A DNA stretch of 64,000 nucleotides from Luteipulveratus halotolerans (GTDB lineage Bacteria > Actinomycetota > Actinomycetes > Actinomycetales > Dermatophilaceae), in NCBI RefSeq assembly GCF_001247745.1, contig NZ_LAIR01000002.1:868001-932000 (forward strand). The letters are read 5' to 3'. This document shows positions 27,095 through 34,779 of the stretch, in pieces (position 1 is the first letter of the stretch; each line of letters begins with the position of its first letter). The notes under the pieces are model-generated. The model ran no database searches. It had not been told where the DNA came from and saw only the letters and a program-made list of their open reading frames with translations. A program made the position numbers and the translations under genes.

Positions 27095-28441
27095 TCACTG
27101 GTGCTGCTGGCGGGGGACCAGGACCTCTTCGTAGAGCAGCAGCAGACCGGCGGCCACAGGGATCGCGAGCAGCGCGCCGAGGACGCCGAGCAGCGTGCCT
27201 CCGGCGAGGGCGGCGACGACGGTGATCGCGCCCGGCACCGAGACGGTGCGCTGCATGACCTTCGGCACGATCACGTAGTTCTCGAACTGCTGGTAGACGA
27301 GGTAGTAGATGCCGACGACGAGCGCCTTCTGCGGTTCGACGAAGAACGCCACCAGCGCCACGATCACCGCGCCCAGCGTCGCGCCGACCATCGGGATGAG
27401 GCCGAGGAAGCCGACCACGACGGCCAGCACCGCGGCGTACGGGATGCCGAGGACCGTCATCATCACCCAGCTGCAGACGGCGTTGATGGTCGCGACGAGC
27501 ACCTGGCCGATGGCGTACGAACCCGTGCGCCGCATGATCTCCTCGCTGAGCGAGATGAACCGCGGCCGACGCGAGGCGGGCACCATGGCGTACGCCGCCT
27601 GCTTGACCCGAGGGAAGGACACCAGGAAGTACAGGGTCAGGATCAGCACGGTGAACGCCTGGAACAGGCCGCTCGCCACGACCTTGCCGGCTCCGAGCAC
27701 ACCGCCGAACACCTGGCTGACGAACGCGCCGTCGGTGACACGCTTCTGGACCTGCTCCTGCACCTTGGCGCTGATGTCGTAGTCCTGGTCGAGGTCCTTG
27801 ACCCACTGCTGCGCGAGGAAGTCGTCGACGATGTGCGGTGCGTTGTTGCCGAGCTGGGTGGTCTCGTCGACGAGCGGTGGTACGACGAGCCAGCCGAGCA
27901 GACCGAACACCGCGACCAGCCCGAGGCAGACGATCGAGACGGCGTACGAGCGGCGCAGCCCCCGACGCGTGAGCGACTCGACGATCGGGTTGAGCGCGAG
28001 GGTGAGGAAGAACGCGACCAGCAGCACGGTGAGCGTCGTGGTCAGCCGGGTGATCAGGTGGACCAGGGCGTACGCCAGCGCCACCCCGATCGCGCCCATG
28101 AAACCGATGTAGATGGGGGAGGCGCGGTTGATCGGGTTGCCGAGGCGGCCGTACGAGGTCTCGACGCCCGCGGGCGCCGTGCCCTCGGACGGCGCAGCGG
28201 CGTCGGCCGGCGTGGCTCCGGCCGGCGGCGGGACGTCCTGCTGCTCGGCGCGAGGTGGCGACGACTTAGGTGACGCGGCGGAGGGGGCCGTGGCAGCGCC
28301 GAACCGGTTGCTCTCGCGCAGGGCGTCCCGCTGCTGCTCCTGGAACGTGCGCCAGCGACGCATCGCATCGCCGGGCCGGTAGGTCACCCGGTCGGAGGCA
28401 CCGCGCAGCCGCGGCAGACGGGGTCGGGGCAGCGGTCGCAC
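27095..28441 (-). CDS. AI-2E-family transporter (PerM-like)
   Basis: The membrane domain has about eight helices and the family motifs (VAFFLTLALNPIVESLTRRGLRR, VVGFLGLIPMVGATLGAVIVALVAF, YQQFENYVIVPKVM). Members export autoinducer-2 or ions; the substrate is unknown here. A Pro/Ala-rich hydrophilic stretch of about 85 residues precedes helix 1. The start is uncertain: GTG 28441 has CAGAAT 6 nt upstream, while ATG 28363 (MRRWRTFQEQQ) is the first ATG near the domain. Neither has a ribosome site. Confidence 0.82.
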   Translation of the reverse strand: MRPLPRPRLPRLRGASDRVTYRPGDAMRRWRTFQEQQRDALRESNRFGAATAPSAASPKSSPPRAEQQDVPPPAGATPADAAAPSEGTAPAGVETSYGRLGNPINRASPIYIGFMGAIGVALAYALVHLITRLTTTLTVLLVAFFLTLALNPIVESLTRRGLRRSYAVSIVCLGLVAVFGLLGWLVVPPLVDETTQLGNNAPHIVDDFLAQQWVKDLDQDYDISAKVQEQVQKRVTDGAFVSQVFGGVLGAGKVVASGLFQAFTVLILTLYFLVSFPRVKQAAYAMVPASRRPRFISLSEEIMRRTGSYAIGQVLVATINAVCSWVMMTVLGIPYAAVLAVVVGFLGLIPMVGATLGAVIVALVAFFVEPQKALVVGIYYLVYQQFENYVIVPKVMQRTVSVPGAITVVAALAGGTLLGVLGALLAIPVAAGLLLLYEEVLVPRQQHQ

Positions 28442-28505
28442 GGGCGCATTCTGTCGTACGTTCGCGTCCGTGCGTCGAACACGGCGGTGAAGGTGACGTG
28501 TCGGG

Positions 28506-28943
28506 TCAGCGTGCGGGCTCGACCAGCTCGACGAGGACGCCACCCGCGTCCTTGGGGTGGACGAAGTTGATGCGGCTCCCAGCGGTGCCGCGCCGCGGCT
28601 CGTCGTACAGCAGGCGCAGCCCGCGCTCGCGCAGAGTCGTGCTGACGGCGTCGAGATCGCGTACGCGGTAGGCGAGCTGCTGCAGGCCCGGGCCGCTGCG
28701 GTCGAGGAACTTCGCGATCGTCGACTCGGGGGTGAGCGGCGCGAGCAGCTGCAGCTGCGGACCGCCGGCCTGCGACCCGACCTGCAGCATCGCCTCGCGC
28801 ACGCCCTGCTCCTCGTTGCGCTCCTCGTGGGCGACGACCATCCCGAACGCCGCGCCGTAGAACGCGATCGCCTCGTCGAGGTCGGCGACGGCGATGCCGA
28901 CGTGGTCGATGGTCTCGAACAGGTGCGTGGGGAGCTCGCTCAT
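28506..28943 (-). CDS. mce: Methylmalonyl-CoA epimerase
   Basis: The 145-residue glyoxalase-fold protein reads IDHVGIAVADLDEAIAFYGAAFG, then QLLAPLTPESTIAKFLDRSGPGLQQLAYRV and FVHPKDAGGVLVELVE. The His, Gln, His and Glu metal ligands of the family are all present. It interconverts (2R)- and (2S)-methylmalonyl-CoA. ATG 28943 has TAGTCT 6 nt upstream. It is divergent from the thiolase gene, the same arrangement as Rv1322A/fadA4 in M. tuberculosis as I recall it. Confidence 0.92.
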   Translation of the reverse strand: MSELPTHLFETIDHVGIAVADLDEAIAFYGAAFGMVVAHEERNEEQGVREAMLQVGSQAGGPQLQLLAPLTPESTIAKFLDRSGPGLQQLAYRVRDLDAVSTTLRERGLRLLYDEPRRGTAGSRINFVHPKDAGGVLVELVEPAR

Positions 28944-28949
28944 GGGGCC

Positions 28950-28959
28950 AGACTAAAGT
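28950..28959. promoter_or_regulatory. Overlapping divergent -10 elements (mce / thiolase)
   Basis: The ten bases AGACTAAAGT hold TAGTCT on the reverse strand (6 nt before the mce ATG) and TAAAGT on the forward strand (about 65 nt before the thiolase ATG). The two hexamers share two base pairs, so the promoters probably exclude each other. Confidence 0.5.
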
Positions 28960-29023
28960 GGATGGGACGAGCGTCACGTTCCGCGTCCCGACGCTCCCAC
29001 ACCCGTTGCTGGAGGCAGTTCGC

Positions 29024-30229
29024 ATGACCGAGTCCACCGACCGCACCCCCGTCCTCGTCGCCGGAGCCCGTACGCCGATGGGCCGGCTCCTCGGCTCGCT
29101 CAAGGACTTCTCGGCCGCCGACCTCGGCGGCGTCGCCATCAAGGGCGCGCTGGAGAAGGCCGGCGTCACGGGCGACCAGGTCGACTACGTGATCATGGGC
29201 CAGGTCCTCACCGCCGGCGCGGGCCAGATCCCGGCTCGTCAGGCTGCGGTCAAGGGCGGCATCCCGATGACCGTGCCCGCCCTGACGATCAACAAGGTCT
29301 GCCTGTCGGGTGTCGACGCCATCGCGCTCGCCGCCCAGCTCATCCGCGCCGGTGAGTACGACGTGGTCGTCGCCGGCGGCCAGGAGTCGATGAGCCAGGC
29401 CCCGCACCTGCTGGCCAAGAGCCGCACCGGGTTCAAGTACGGCGACGTCACCATGCAGGACCACATGGCGTACGACGGCCTGTGGGACGCGTTCACCGAC
29501 CAGGCGATGGGCAACCTCACCGAGGACGCCAACGTCGCCGACCAGGAGTTCAGCCGCGAGGAGCAGGACGCGTTCGCCGCACGCAGCCACCAGCTCGCCG
29601 CCAAGGCCTGGAAGGACGGCCTGTTCGACGACGAGGTCGTGAGCGTCAGCATCCCGCAGCGCAAGGGCGACCCGATCGAGTTCCGCGAGGACGAGGGCAT
29701 CCGGGCCGACACGACCACCGAGTCGCTCGCCAAGCTGTGCCCGGCCTTCCGCAAGGACGGCACGATCACTGCTGGCACGGCCTCGCAGATCTCCGACGGT
29801 GCGGCCGCGGTCGTGGTGATGTCCAAGGCGAAGGCTGACGAGCTCGGCCTGACCCCGCTCGCCGAGATCGGTGCGCACGGCGTCGTCGCCGGCCCCGACT
29901 CCACGCTGCAGGCGCAGCCGGCCAACGCGATCGCGGCGGCCTGCGCCAAGGAGGGCGTCGAGCCTGCCGACCTGGACCTCATCGAGATCAACGAGGCGTT
30001 CGCCGCCGTGGGGCTGGCCTCGACCAAGCAGCTCGGCTACGACGCCGACAAGGTCAACGTCAACGGCGGGGCGATCGCGCTCGGCCACCCGATCGGCATG
30101 TCCGGCGCGCGCATCGCGCTGCACCTCGCGCACGAGCTGAAGCGTCGCGGTGGTGGCATCGGCGCTGCTGCTCTGTGCGGCGGCGGTGGTCAGGGTGACG
30201 CGCTCATCGTGCGCGTCCCGCAGTCCTGA
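29024..30229 (+). CDS. Acetyl-CoA C-acetyltransferase (thiolase)
   Basis: The 401-residue protein has the acylated cysteine in NKVCLSGVDAIALAAQ, the family segment NVNGGAIALGHPIGMSGAR with the catalytic His, and the second catalytic Cys in ALCGGGGQGDA. It condenses two acetyl-CoA or cleaves acetoacetyl-CoA. I chose ATG 29024 after GGAGGCAGTTCGC; an in-frame ATG at 28958 lies inside the promoter. MeaB follows 16 nt later. Confidence 0.94.
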   Translation: MTESTDRTPVLVAGARTPMGRLLGSLKDFSAADLGGVAIKGALEKAGVTGDQVDYVIMGQVLTAGAGQIPARQAAVKGGIPMTVPALTINKVCLSGVDAIALAAQLIRAGEYDVVVAGGQESMSQAPHLLAKSRTGFKYGDVTMQDHMAYDGLWDAFTDQAMGNLTEDANVADQEFSREEQDAFAARSHQLAAKAWKDGLFDDEVVSVSIPQRKGDPIEFREDEGIRADTTTESLAKLCPAFRKDGTITAGTASQISDGAAAVVVMSKAKADELGLTPLAEIGAHGVVAGPDSTLQAQPANAIAAACAKEGVEPADLDLIEINEAFAAVGLASTKQLGYDADKVNVNGGAIALGHPIGMSGARIALHLAHELKRRGGGIGAAALCGGGGQGDALIVRVPQS

Positions 30230-30245
30230 GTCCCGAACCGTCCTG

Positions 30246-31208
30246 GTGCCGCGTCGAGGTCCTGTCGACGTCACCGCGCTGGTGAGTGCTGCCCGTGAGG
30301 GCACACCCCGCGCGGTGGCGCGGCTCATCACGCTCGTCGAGAACGCCGACCCGGCCCTGCGCGCGGTGATGCAGGCGCTCGCGCCGCACACCGGCCGTGC
30401 ACGGGTCATCGGCCTCACCGGCTCGCCCGGTGTGGGCAAGTCGACGACCACGAGCGCGTTGGTGGCGGCCTACCGCGAGCGAGGCGCGCGGGTCGGCGTC
30501 CTCGCCGTCGACCCGACGTCACCGTTCTCGGGCGGAGCCCTGCTCGGCGACCGCATCCGGCTGTCCGAGCACGCGCTCGACCCCGAGGTCTACGTCCGCT
30601 CGATGGCCAGCCGCGGCCACCTCGGCGGCCTGTCGTGGGCGACGCCCCAGGCGCTGCGCGTGCTCGACGGTGCGGGCTGTGATGTCGTGCTCCTCGAGAC
30701 CGTCGGGGTCGGGCAGAGCGAGGTCGAGGTCGCCGGGCTCGCCGACACCACGGTCGTGCTGCTGGCACCCGGGATGGGTGACGGGGTGCAGGCCGCCAAG
30801 GCCGGCATCCTCGAGGTGGGCGACGTGTTCGTCGTCAACAAGGCCGACCGTGACGGAGCCGACGTCACGGTGCGCGACCTGCGCGGCATGATCTCGCTCG
30901 GCGACCGCAGCGAGCCGGGCCTGTGGCGACCGCCGGTGCTCAAGACCGTTGCCGAGCGGGCCGAGGGCGTCACTGACGTCATCGAGTCGCTCGACAAGCA
31001 CCTCGCCTGGCTGGAGGAGCACGGCGAGCTGCGCGCCCGGCGTACCCGTCGTGCCGCACGCGAGGTCGAGGCGATCGCCGTACGCACGCTGCGTGAGCGC
31101 ATGGGTGACGTGCGGGCCGGGCACGGGCTGGACGACCTCGCCGCCGAGGTCGTCGACGGCCGCACCGACCCCTACACCGCGGCCGACCGCCTCGTGGCGT
31201 CCCTGTGA
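30246..31208 (+). CDS. meaB: MeaB-type G-protein chaperone of a B12-dependent mutase
   Basis: The 320-residue GTPase of the SIMIBI class has Walker A GSPGVGKST near residue 59, VDPTSPFSGGALLGDRIRL, SMASRGHLGG and the base-specificity motif NKAD. It guards and reactivates adenosylcobalamin-dependent acyl-CoA mutases by gating cofactor loading. GTG 30246 (VPRRGPVDVTALV) was chosen. The gene follows the thiolase closely and serves the mutase at 34780 or one elsewhere. Confidence 0.93.
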   Translation: MPRRGPVDVTALVSAAREGTPRAVARLITLVENADPALRAVMQALAPHTGRARVIGLTGSPGVGKSTTTSALVAAYRERGARVGVLAVDPTSPFSGGALLGDRIRLSEHALDPEVYVRSMASRGHLGGLSWATPQALRVLDGAGCDVVLLETVGVGQSEVEVAGLADTTVVLLAPGMGDGVQAAKAGILEVGDVFVVNKADRDGADVTVRDLRGMISLGDRSEPGLWRPPVLKTVAERAEGVTDVIESLDKHLAWLEEHGELRARRTRRAAREVEAIAVRTLRERMGDVRAGHGLDDLAAEVVDGRTDPYTAADRLVASL

Positions 31209-31262
31209 CGAGCCAGCCGGCGCACCGCTGAAATCACACCGGGCGGTCGCGATTCGCGGGGC

Positions 31263-31268
31263 TAGGCT
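31263..31268 (+). promoter_or_regulatory. -10 element (TAGGCT) of the split receiver/flavoprotein gene
   Basis: TAGGCT lies 6 nt before ATG 31275 with no ribosome site between, a leaderless arrangement. Confidence 0.5.
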
Positions 31269-31274
31269 CCAGGC

Positions 31275-31550
31275 ATGAAGCAAGCCGAACCGGCCATCCT
31301 GCTCGTCTCCGGCGACCATCGCGAGGAGGTCGTCGAGGAGATCTCCAGCCGCTACGGCCGTGACTACGACGTGGTGGTGGCGGGTGGACTCGGCGAGGCC
31401 GTGGCCGCGGCGACGAGCCTGGTCTCCCGCGACGTACCGGTGGCACTGATCGGTGTCGAGGGCTCGCTGCCCGATGCGCAGGGGCTGGTGACGATCGACT
31501 GCCTGCACGCGCTGATCCCGACCGCCAAGCGACTGCTGCTCACCGCGTAG
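31275..31550 (+). pseudogene. Receiver-like N-terminal fragment of a flavoprotein gene, ended by an in-frame TAG
   Basis: The 91 residues form most of a response-regulator receiver fold: AILLVSGDHREEV, then VPVALIGVEGSLP and AKRLLLTA. Glu62 stands where the phospho-accepting aspartate belongs, so the domain would not be phosphorylated in the usual way. The frame ends at TAG (31548-31550) and continues open in the same frame as EDWAASKEQIQDAM into the flavoprotein ORF at 31590. Actinobacterial homologues, as I recall them, run LLLTAY, so TAC may have changed to TAG. Real mutation, recoding and sequencing error cannot be separated here. Confidence 0.7.
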
Positions 31551-31589
31551 GAGGACTGGGCAGCGTCCAAGGAGCAGATCCAGGACGCC

Positions 31590-32969
31590 ATGAGCACGGG
31601 CCGTGTCGACCTGTCCCTCGTGATCCCGCGCGGCGTCCGCGACGAGGAGTTCCACAACGCCATCACCGAGTCACTGTCGGACTGGGGCTGGACCACCGGT
31701 GGTCCGGTCGTCGACGTGGTGCAGATCGTGGCGGACGACGAGACCGCCGAGCTGGGTGCGTTGCGTGACTTCCTCGACCGCATGGGCATCCCGACACGGG
31801 TCTACCCCTCGACCCATCCCGCGGGCAAGGACGTGGTCGCCCGGGCGATCTCAGCGGGTCGGCCGGTCGAGCAGCCGCTGGTGGCGGCGTTCGACCACGA
31901 CCCGATCTCACGGCCCTCGATCGGCAAGCTCGGCCGGGTGATGTTCGGTGACCCGGACGCGCTCGGTGACGGCTACGTCGCCGACCTCGCCGTGATCGGT
32001 GCCGGGCCGGCCGGTCTCGCGGCCGCGGTCTACGGCGCGTCCGAGGGGCTCTCGACCGTGGTCCTGGAGTCGGAGGCCATCGGCGGGCAGGCCGGGACGA
32101 GCTCGATGATCCGCAACTACCTCGGTTTCCCGCGCGGTATCTCCGGGATGCGTCTGGCGCAGCGGGCGCGGTTCCAGGCATCCCGGTTCGGGGCGCGGTT
32201 CTTCGCTGCCCGGCCGGTCGAGGGGCTCGTGCCGGGCCTGCCCGGTGAGCCGCACACGATCCGGCTCGAGGGCTTCGAGGTGAGGGCCCGCAGCGTCGTG
32301 ATCGCGTCGGGCGTCTCCTACCGCCGGCTCGGCGTCCCCGCGATCGAGGACCTGGTGGGCCTCGGCGTCAACTACGGCGCGGCCATGAGCGCGGCCCGCA
32401 GCTGTGCGGGCACCGACGTGTTCGTCGTCGGCGGTGGCAACTCCGCCGGCCAGGCCGCGATGCACCTGTCGCGCTTCGCCCGGTCGGTGTCGATCCTGAT
32501 CCGCCGCGAGTCCCTGCACGAGACGATGTCGGACTACCTGATCCGCGAGATCGAGGCCAACCCGCGCATCGTCGTACGGCCTCGGACCGAGGTCGTCGAC
32601 GGGGGCGGCGGCACGCGGCTGGAGTGGCTCAAGCTCAAGGGCCCTGACGGCGAGCTCACCAAGGTCCACGCCGGCGGGCTGTTCCTGCTGCTCGGGGCCA
32701 AGCCGTGCGTCGACTGGATCCCCGACGTCGTCGGCCTCGACGAGCGTGGCTTCGTGCTGACCGGCCGAGACGTGCCGCCCGAGCACTGGGACGGCGACGT
32801 CCCGCCGGCCGCGCTCGCGACCACGGTGCCCGGCGTGTTCGCTGCGGGTGACGTGCGGTCGGGGTCGATGAAGCGGGTCGCGTCGGCGTCCGGCGAGGGT
32901 GCGGCCGCCGTACCCCTCGTCCACGCCTACCTCGACGCCTGTGCGGCCGAACCGGTGCCGTCGGCCTAG
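31590..32969 (+). CDS. Thioredoxin-reductase-like FAD/NAD(P) oxidoreductase lacking redox cysteines
   Basis: The 459-residue ORF continues the frame of the receiver fragment. After about 125 residues it has the FAD-binding VIGAGPAGLAAAVYG, a GGQAG motif, the NAD(P) motif VVGGGNSAGQAAMHL and the C-terminal VFAAGDVRSGSMKRVASASGEGA. The place where thioredoxin reductase has Cys-x2-Cys reads NYGAAMSA, so it cannot do disulfide chemistry there. Translation might restart at ATG 31590 (only weak AGGA upstream), giving a functional oxidoreductase without the receiver. Its TAG stop is part of the next gene's -10. Confidence 0.85.
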   Translation: MSTGRVDLSLVIPRGVRDEEFHNAITESLSDWGWTTGGPVVDVVQIVADDETAELGALRDFLDRMGIPTRVYPSTHPAGKDVVARAISAGRPVEQPLVAAFDHDPISRPSIGKLGRVMFGDPDALGDGYVADLAVIGAGPAGLAAAVYGASEGLSTVVLESEAIGGQAGTSSMIRNYLGFPRGISGMRLAQRARFQASRFGARFFAARPVEGLVPGLPGEPHTIRLEGFEVRARSVVIASGVSYRRLGVPAIEDLVGLGVNYGAAMSAARSCAGTDVFVVGGGNSAGQAAMHLSRFARSVSILIRRESLHETMSDYLIREIEANPRIVVRPRTEVVDGGGGTRLEWLKLKGPDGELTKVHAGGLFLLLGAKPCVDWIPDVVGLDERGFVLTGRDVPPEHWDGDVPPAALATTVPGVFAAGDVRSGSMKRVASASGEGAAAVPLVHAYLDACAAEPVPSA

Positions 32970-32972
32970 GTT
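32967..32972 (+). promoter_or_regulatory. -10 element (TAGGTT) sharing bases with the preceding stop codon
   Basis: TAGGTT lies 6 nt before ATG 32979. Its first three bases are the stop codon of the oxidoreductase. Confidence 0.5.
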
Positions 32973-32978
32973 GGGGCC

Positions 32979-33290
32979 ATGCTCTTCGCGTTCTCCGTCG
33001 CCCCGTCCACCACCGACGCCGAGGACGGCTCGGTGAGCGGCGCCGTCGCCGAGGCGATCAAGGTCGTCCGCGACTCCGGTCTGCCGCACCGCACCGACTC
33101 GATGTTCACCACCATCGAGGGGGAGTGGGACCAGGTGATGCCGGTCATCAAGGCGGCCTGTGACGCCGTCGCCCAGCACAGCCCGCGAGTGAGCCTGGTG
33201 CTCAAGGCCGACCTGCGGCCCGGTTACGACGGTCAGCTCGACGCCAAGGTCGTGCGGGTCGACGAGCGCATCCGAGAGCTCGAGTCATGA
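32979..33290 (+). CDS. Thiamine-binding-type protein (DUF77 / MTH1187 family)
   Basis: The 103-residue ferredoxin-like protein has the typical AEAIKVVRDSGLPHRTDSMFTTIEGEWDQVMPVIKAA (about residues 25-60). Family members bind thiamine or related molecules as tetramers. No thiamine gene is adjacent. The stop overlaps the acetyltransferase start by 4 bases. Confidence 0.82.
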   Translation: MLFAFSVAPSTTDAEDGSVSGAVAEAIKVVRDSGLPHRTDSMFTTIEGEWDQVMPVIKAACDAVAQHSPRVSLVLKADLRPGYDGQLDAKVVRVDERIRELES

Positions 33291-33817
33291 GCGACACCAA
33301 CGGTTTTCGTCTGTACGCCGTCCGCGCGCCCCGCATCGACGAGGCTGACGAGCTGGCCGAGCTGCATGTGCAGATCTGGCGCGAGACCTACGCCGACGAC
33401 ATGCGTGCGGAGTTCCTCGAGGCGCTCGACCCCGCCCCGCGTGCCGAGATGTGGAGGCGCGTCGCGGCCGAGGAGGCCGAGGGTGTCGCGGGAGCAGACG
33501 GCCGCACCGTGCGGGTCGCCGTGGATCCCGAGTCGGGGCGGGTGGCAGGGTTCGGGATGGTGGGGCCGGGCCGCGACGACGACCCGCCCCAGCCGACGGA
33601 GCTGCGGGCGCTCAACATCGCGCGCGACCACCACGGGCGCGGAGCCGCCGGCCAGCTCCTGGCCGCCACGCTCGGCGACCGGCCGGCGTACCTGTGGGTC
33701 GTCGAGGGCAACGCGCGGGCGCAGGCGTTCTACCGCAAGCACGGCTTCGAGCTCGACGGCGGCCGGACGGTCGACGACGAGAGCGGCGCAGTCGAGCTGC
33801 GCATGACCCGCGCGTGA
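33287..33817 (+). CDS. GNAT-family N-acetyltransferase
   Basis: The 176-residue protein shows the GNAT fold: N-terminal LAELHVQIWRETY, a central strand with GFGMVGPG, the acetyl-CoA loop RDHHGRGAAGQLLAATL and the C-terminal ARAQAFYRKHGFELDG. The substrate is unknown. ATG overlaps the preceding stop. Confidence 0.88.
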   Translation: MSDTNGFRLYAVRAPRIDEADELAELHVQIWRETYADDMRAEFLEALDPAPRAEMWRRVAAEEAEGVAGADGRTVRVAVDPESGRVAGFGMVGPGRDDDPPQPTELRALNIARDHHGRGAAGQLLAATLGDRPAYLWVVEGNARAQAFYRKHGFELDGGRTVDDESGAVELRMTRA

Positions 33818-33868
33818 CCTGTGTCCGAAACGCGCGTCTCACGTCCTACGACAGCAGGCCCACCGCAG

Positions 33869-33874
33869 TAGTTT
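33869..33874 (+). promoter_or_regulatory. -10 element (TAGTTT) of the MarR-family gene
   Basis: TAGTTT lies 7 nt before GTG 33882 and supports that start over the upstream TTG at 33873. Confidence 0.5.
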
Positions 33875-33881
33875 GGCCAGG

Positions 33882-34406
33882 GTGAGCGCTGCCAGACGAC
33901 TGTCCTTCGACCCGATCCGGCGTGCCGCCGATCAGTGGCGGGCGCGCTGGGGCGAGCAGTCGCCGTACGCCGCGATGGCCTCGGCCACCTCGATCATGCG
34001 GGCGCAGCAGATCCTGCTGGCCGATCTCGACGCCGCGCTCGCACCGTTCAACCTGACGTTCGCGCGCTACGAAGCCCTGGTGCTGCTGACCTTCAGCCGC
34101 GCCGACGGGCTGCCGATGAGCAAGGTGGGGGAGCGGCTCATGGTGCACCCGACCAGTGCGACCAACATCGTGCAGCGCCTGGCCGCCCAGGGCCTGGTCG
34201 AGCGCCTGCCCAACCCGCGCGACGGGCGTGGTGCTCTCGCACGGATCACCGACGAGGGCCGCCGAGTCATGGAAGAGGCGACGAGCGCGCTGCACGCCAT
34301 CGAGTTCGGGCTGGCCGCGCTGGACGAGCGTGAGCACCGCGAGCTGTTCGACCTCCTGCACAAGCTGCGCGTGCACCGCGGCGACTTCGTCTCCGAAACC
34401 GACTGA
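33882..34406 (+). CDS. MarR-family transcriptional regulator
   Basis: The 174-residue protein has the winged helix-turn-helix LTFARYEALVLLTFSRADGLPMSKVGERLMVHPTSATNIVQRL (about 50-92) and the wing LPNPRDGRGALARITDEG. Such regulators form dimers that usually repress their own and neighbouring genes and respond to small ligands. The neighbours do not show which ligand. The GTG start is supported by the -10 seven bases upstream. Confidence 0.9.
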   Translation: MSAARRLSFDPIRRAADQWRARWGEQSPYAAMASATSIMRAQQILLADLDAALAPFNLTFARYEALVLLTFSRADGLPMSKVGERLMVHPTSATNIVQRLAAQGLVERLPNPRDGRGALARITDEGRRVMEEATSALHAIEFGLAALDEREHRELFDLLHKLRVHRGDFVSETD

Positions 34407-34423
34407 CAGCACAGGGGATTCGC

Positions 34424-34753
34424 ATGTCGCAGCCACTGGACGTCCTGGTGTTCTACGCGCCCGTCGACGCGGTCGACGCCGTCCTCGACGCGGTGTTCGA
34501 CGCAGGTGCCGGTGCGATCGGCGACTACGACCGGTGTGCTTTCCGTACGACGGGAACGGGGCAGTTCCGGCCGCTCGCGGGCGCGGACCCGACGATCGGG
34601 GCCGTCGGTGAGCTCGAACGCGTCGAGGAGCAGCGGGTCGAGCTGGTGCTGCCCCGCGGCGTACGGCAGGAGGTCGTCGCGGCCCTGCGGCGCGCGCATC
34701 CGTACGAGGAGCCGGCCTTCCACGTCATCGAGACGGCGCGGATCGACAACTAG
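34424..34753 (+). CDS. NIF3/YqfO-type stand-alone domain protein
   Basis: The 109-residue protein matches the inserted domain of YqfO/NIF3 proteins: VFDAGAGAIGDYDRCAFRTTGTGQFRP (about residues 24-50) and RRAHPYEEPAFHVIE. Stand-alone copies are common; their role is unknown. It lies 17 nt after the MarR gene and likely shares its transcript. Confidence 0.8.
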   Translation: MSQPLDVLVFYAPVDAVDAVLDAVFDAGAGAIGDYDRCAFRTTGTGQFRPLAGADPTIGAVGELERVEEQRVELVLPRGVRQEVVAALRRAHPYEEPAFHVIETARIDN

Positions 34754-34766
34754 TAGGACGTCCAAG

Positions 34767-34772
34767 TAATCT
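34767..34772 (+). promoter_or_regulatory. -10 element (TAATCT) of leaderless acyl-CoA mutase gene
   Basis: TAATCT lies 7 nt before ATG 34780. TCGACA (34743-34748), 18 nt upstream of the -10, is one base from the TTGACA -35 consensus, making this one of the best promoters in the window. Confidence 0.6.
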
Positions 34773-34779
34773 GGGTCAC

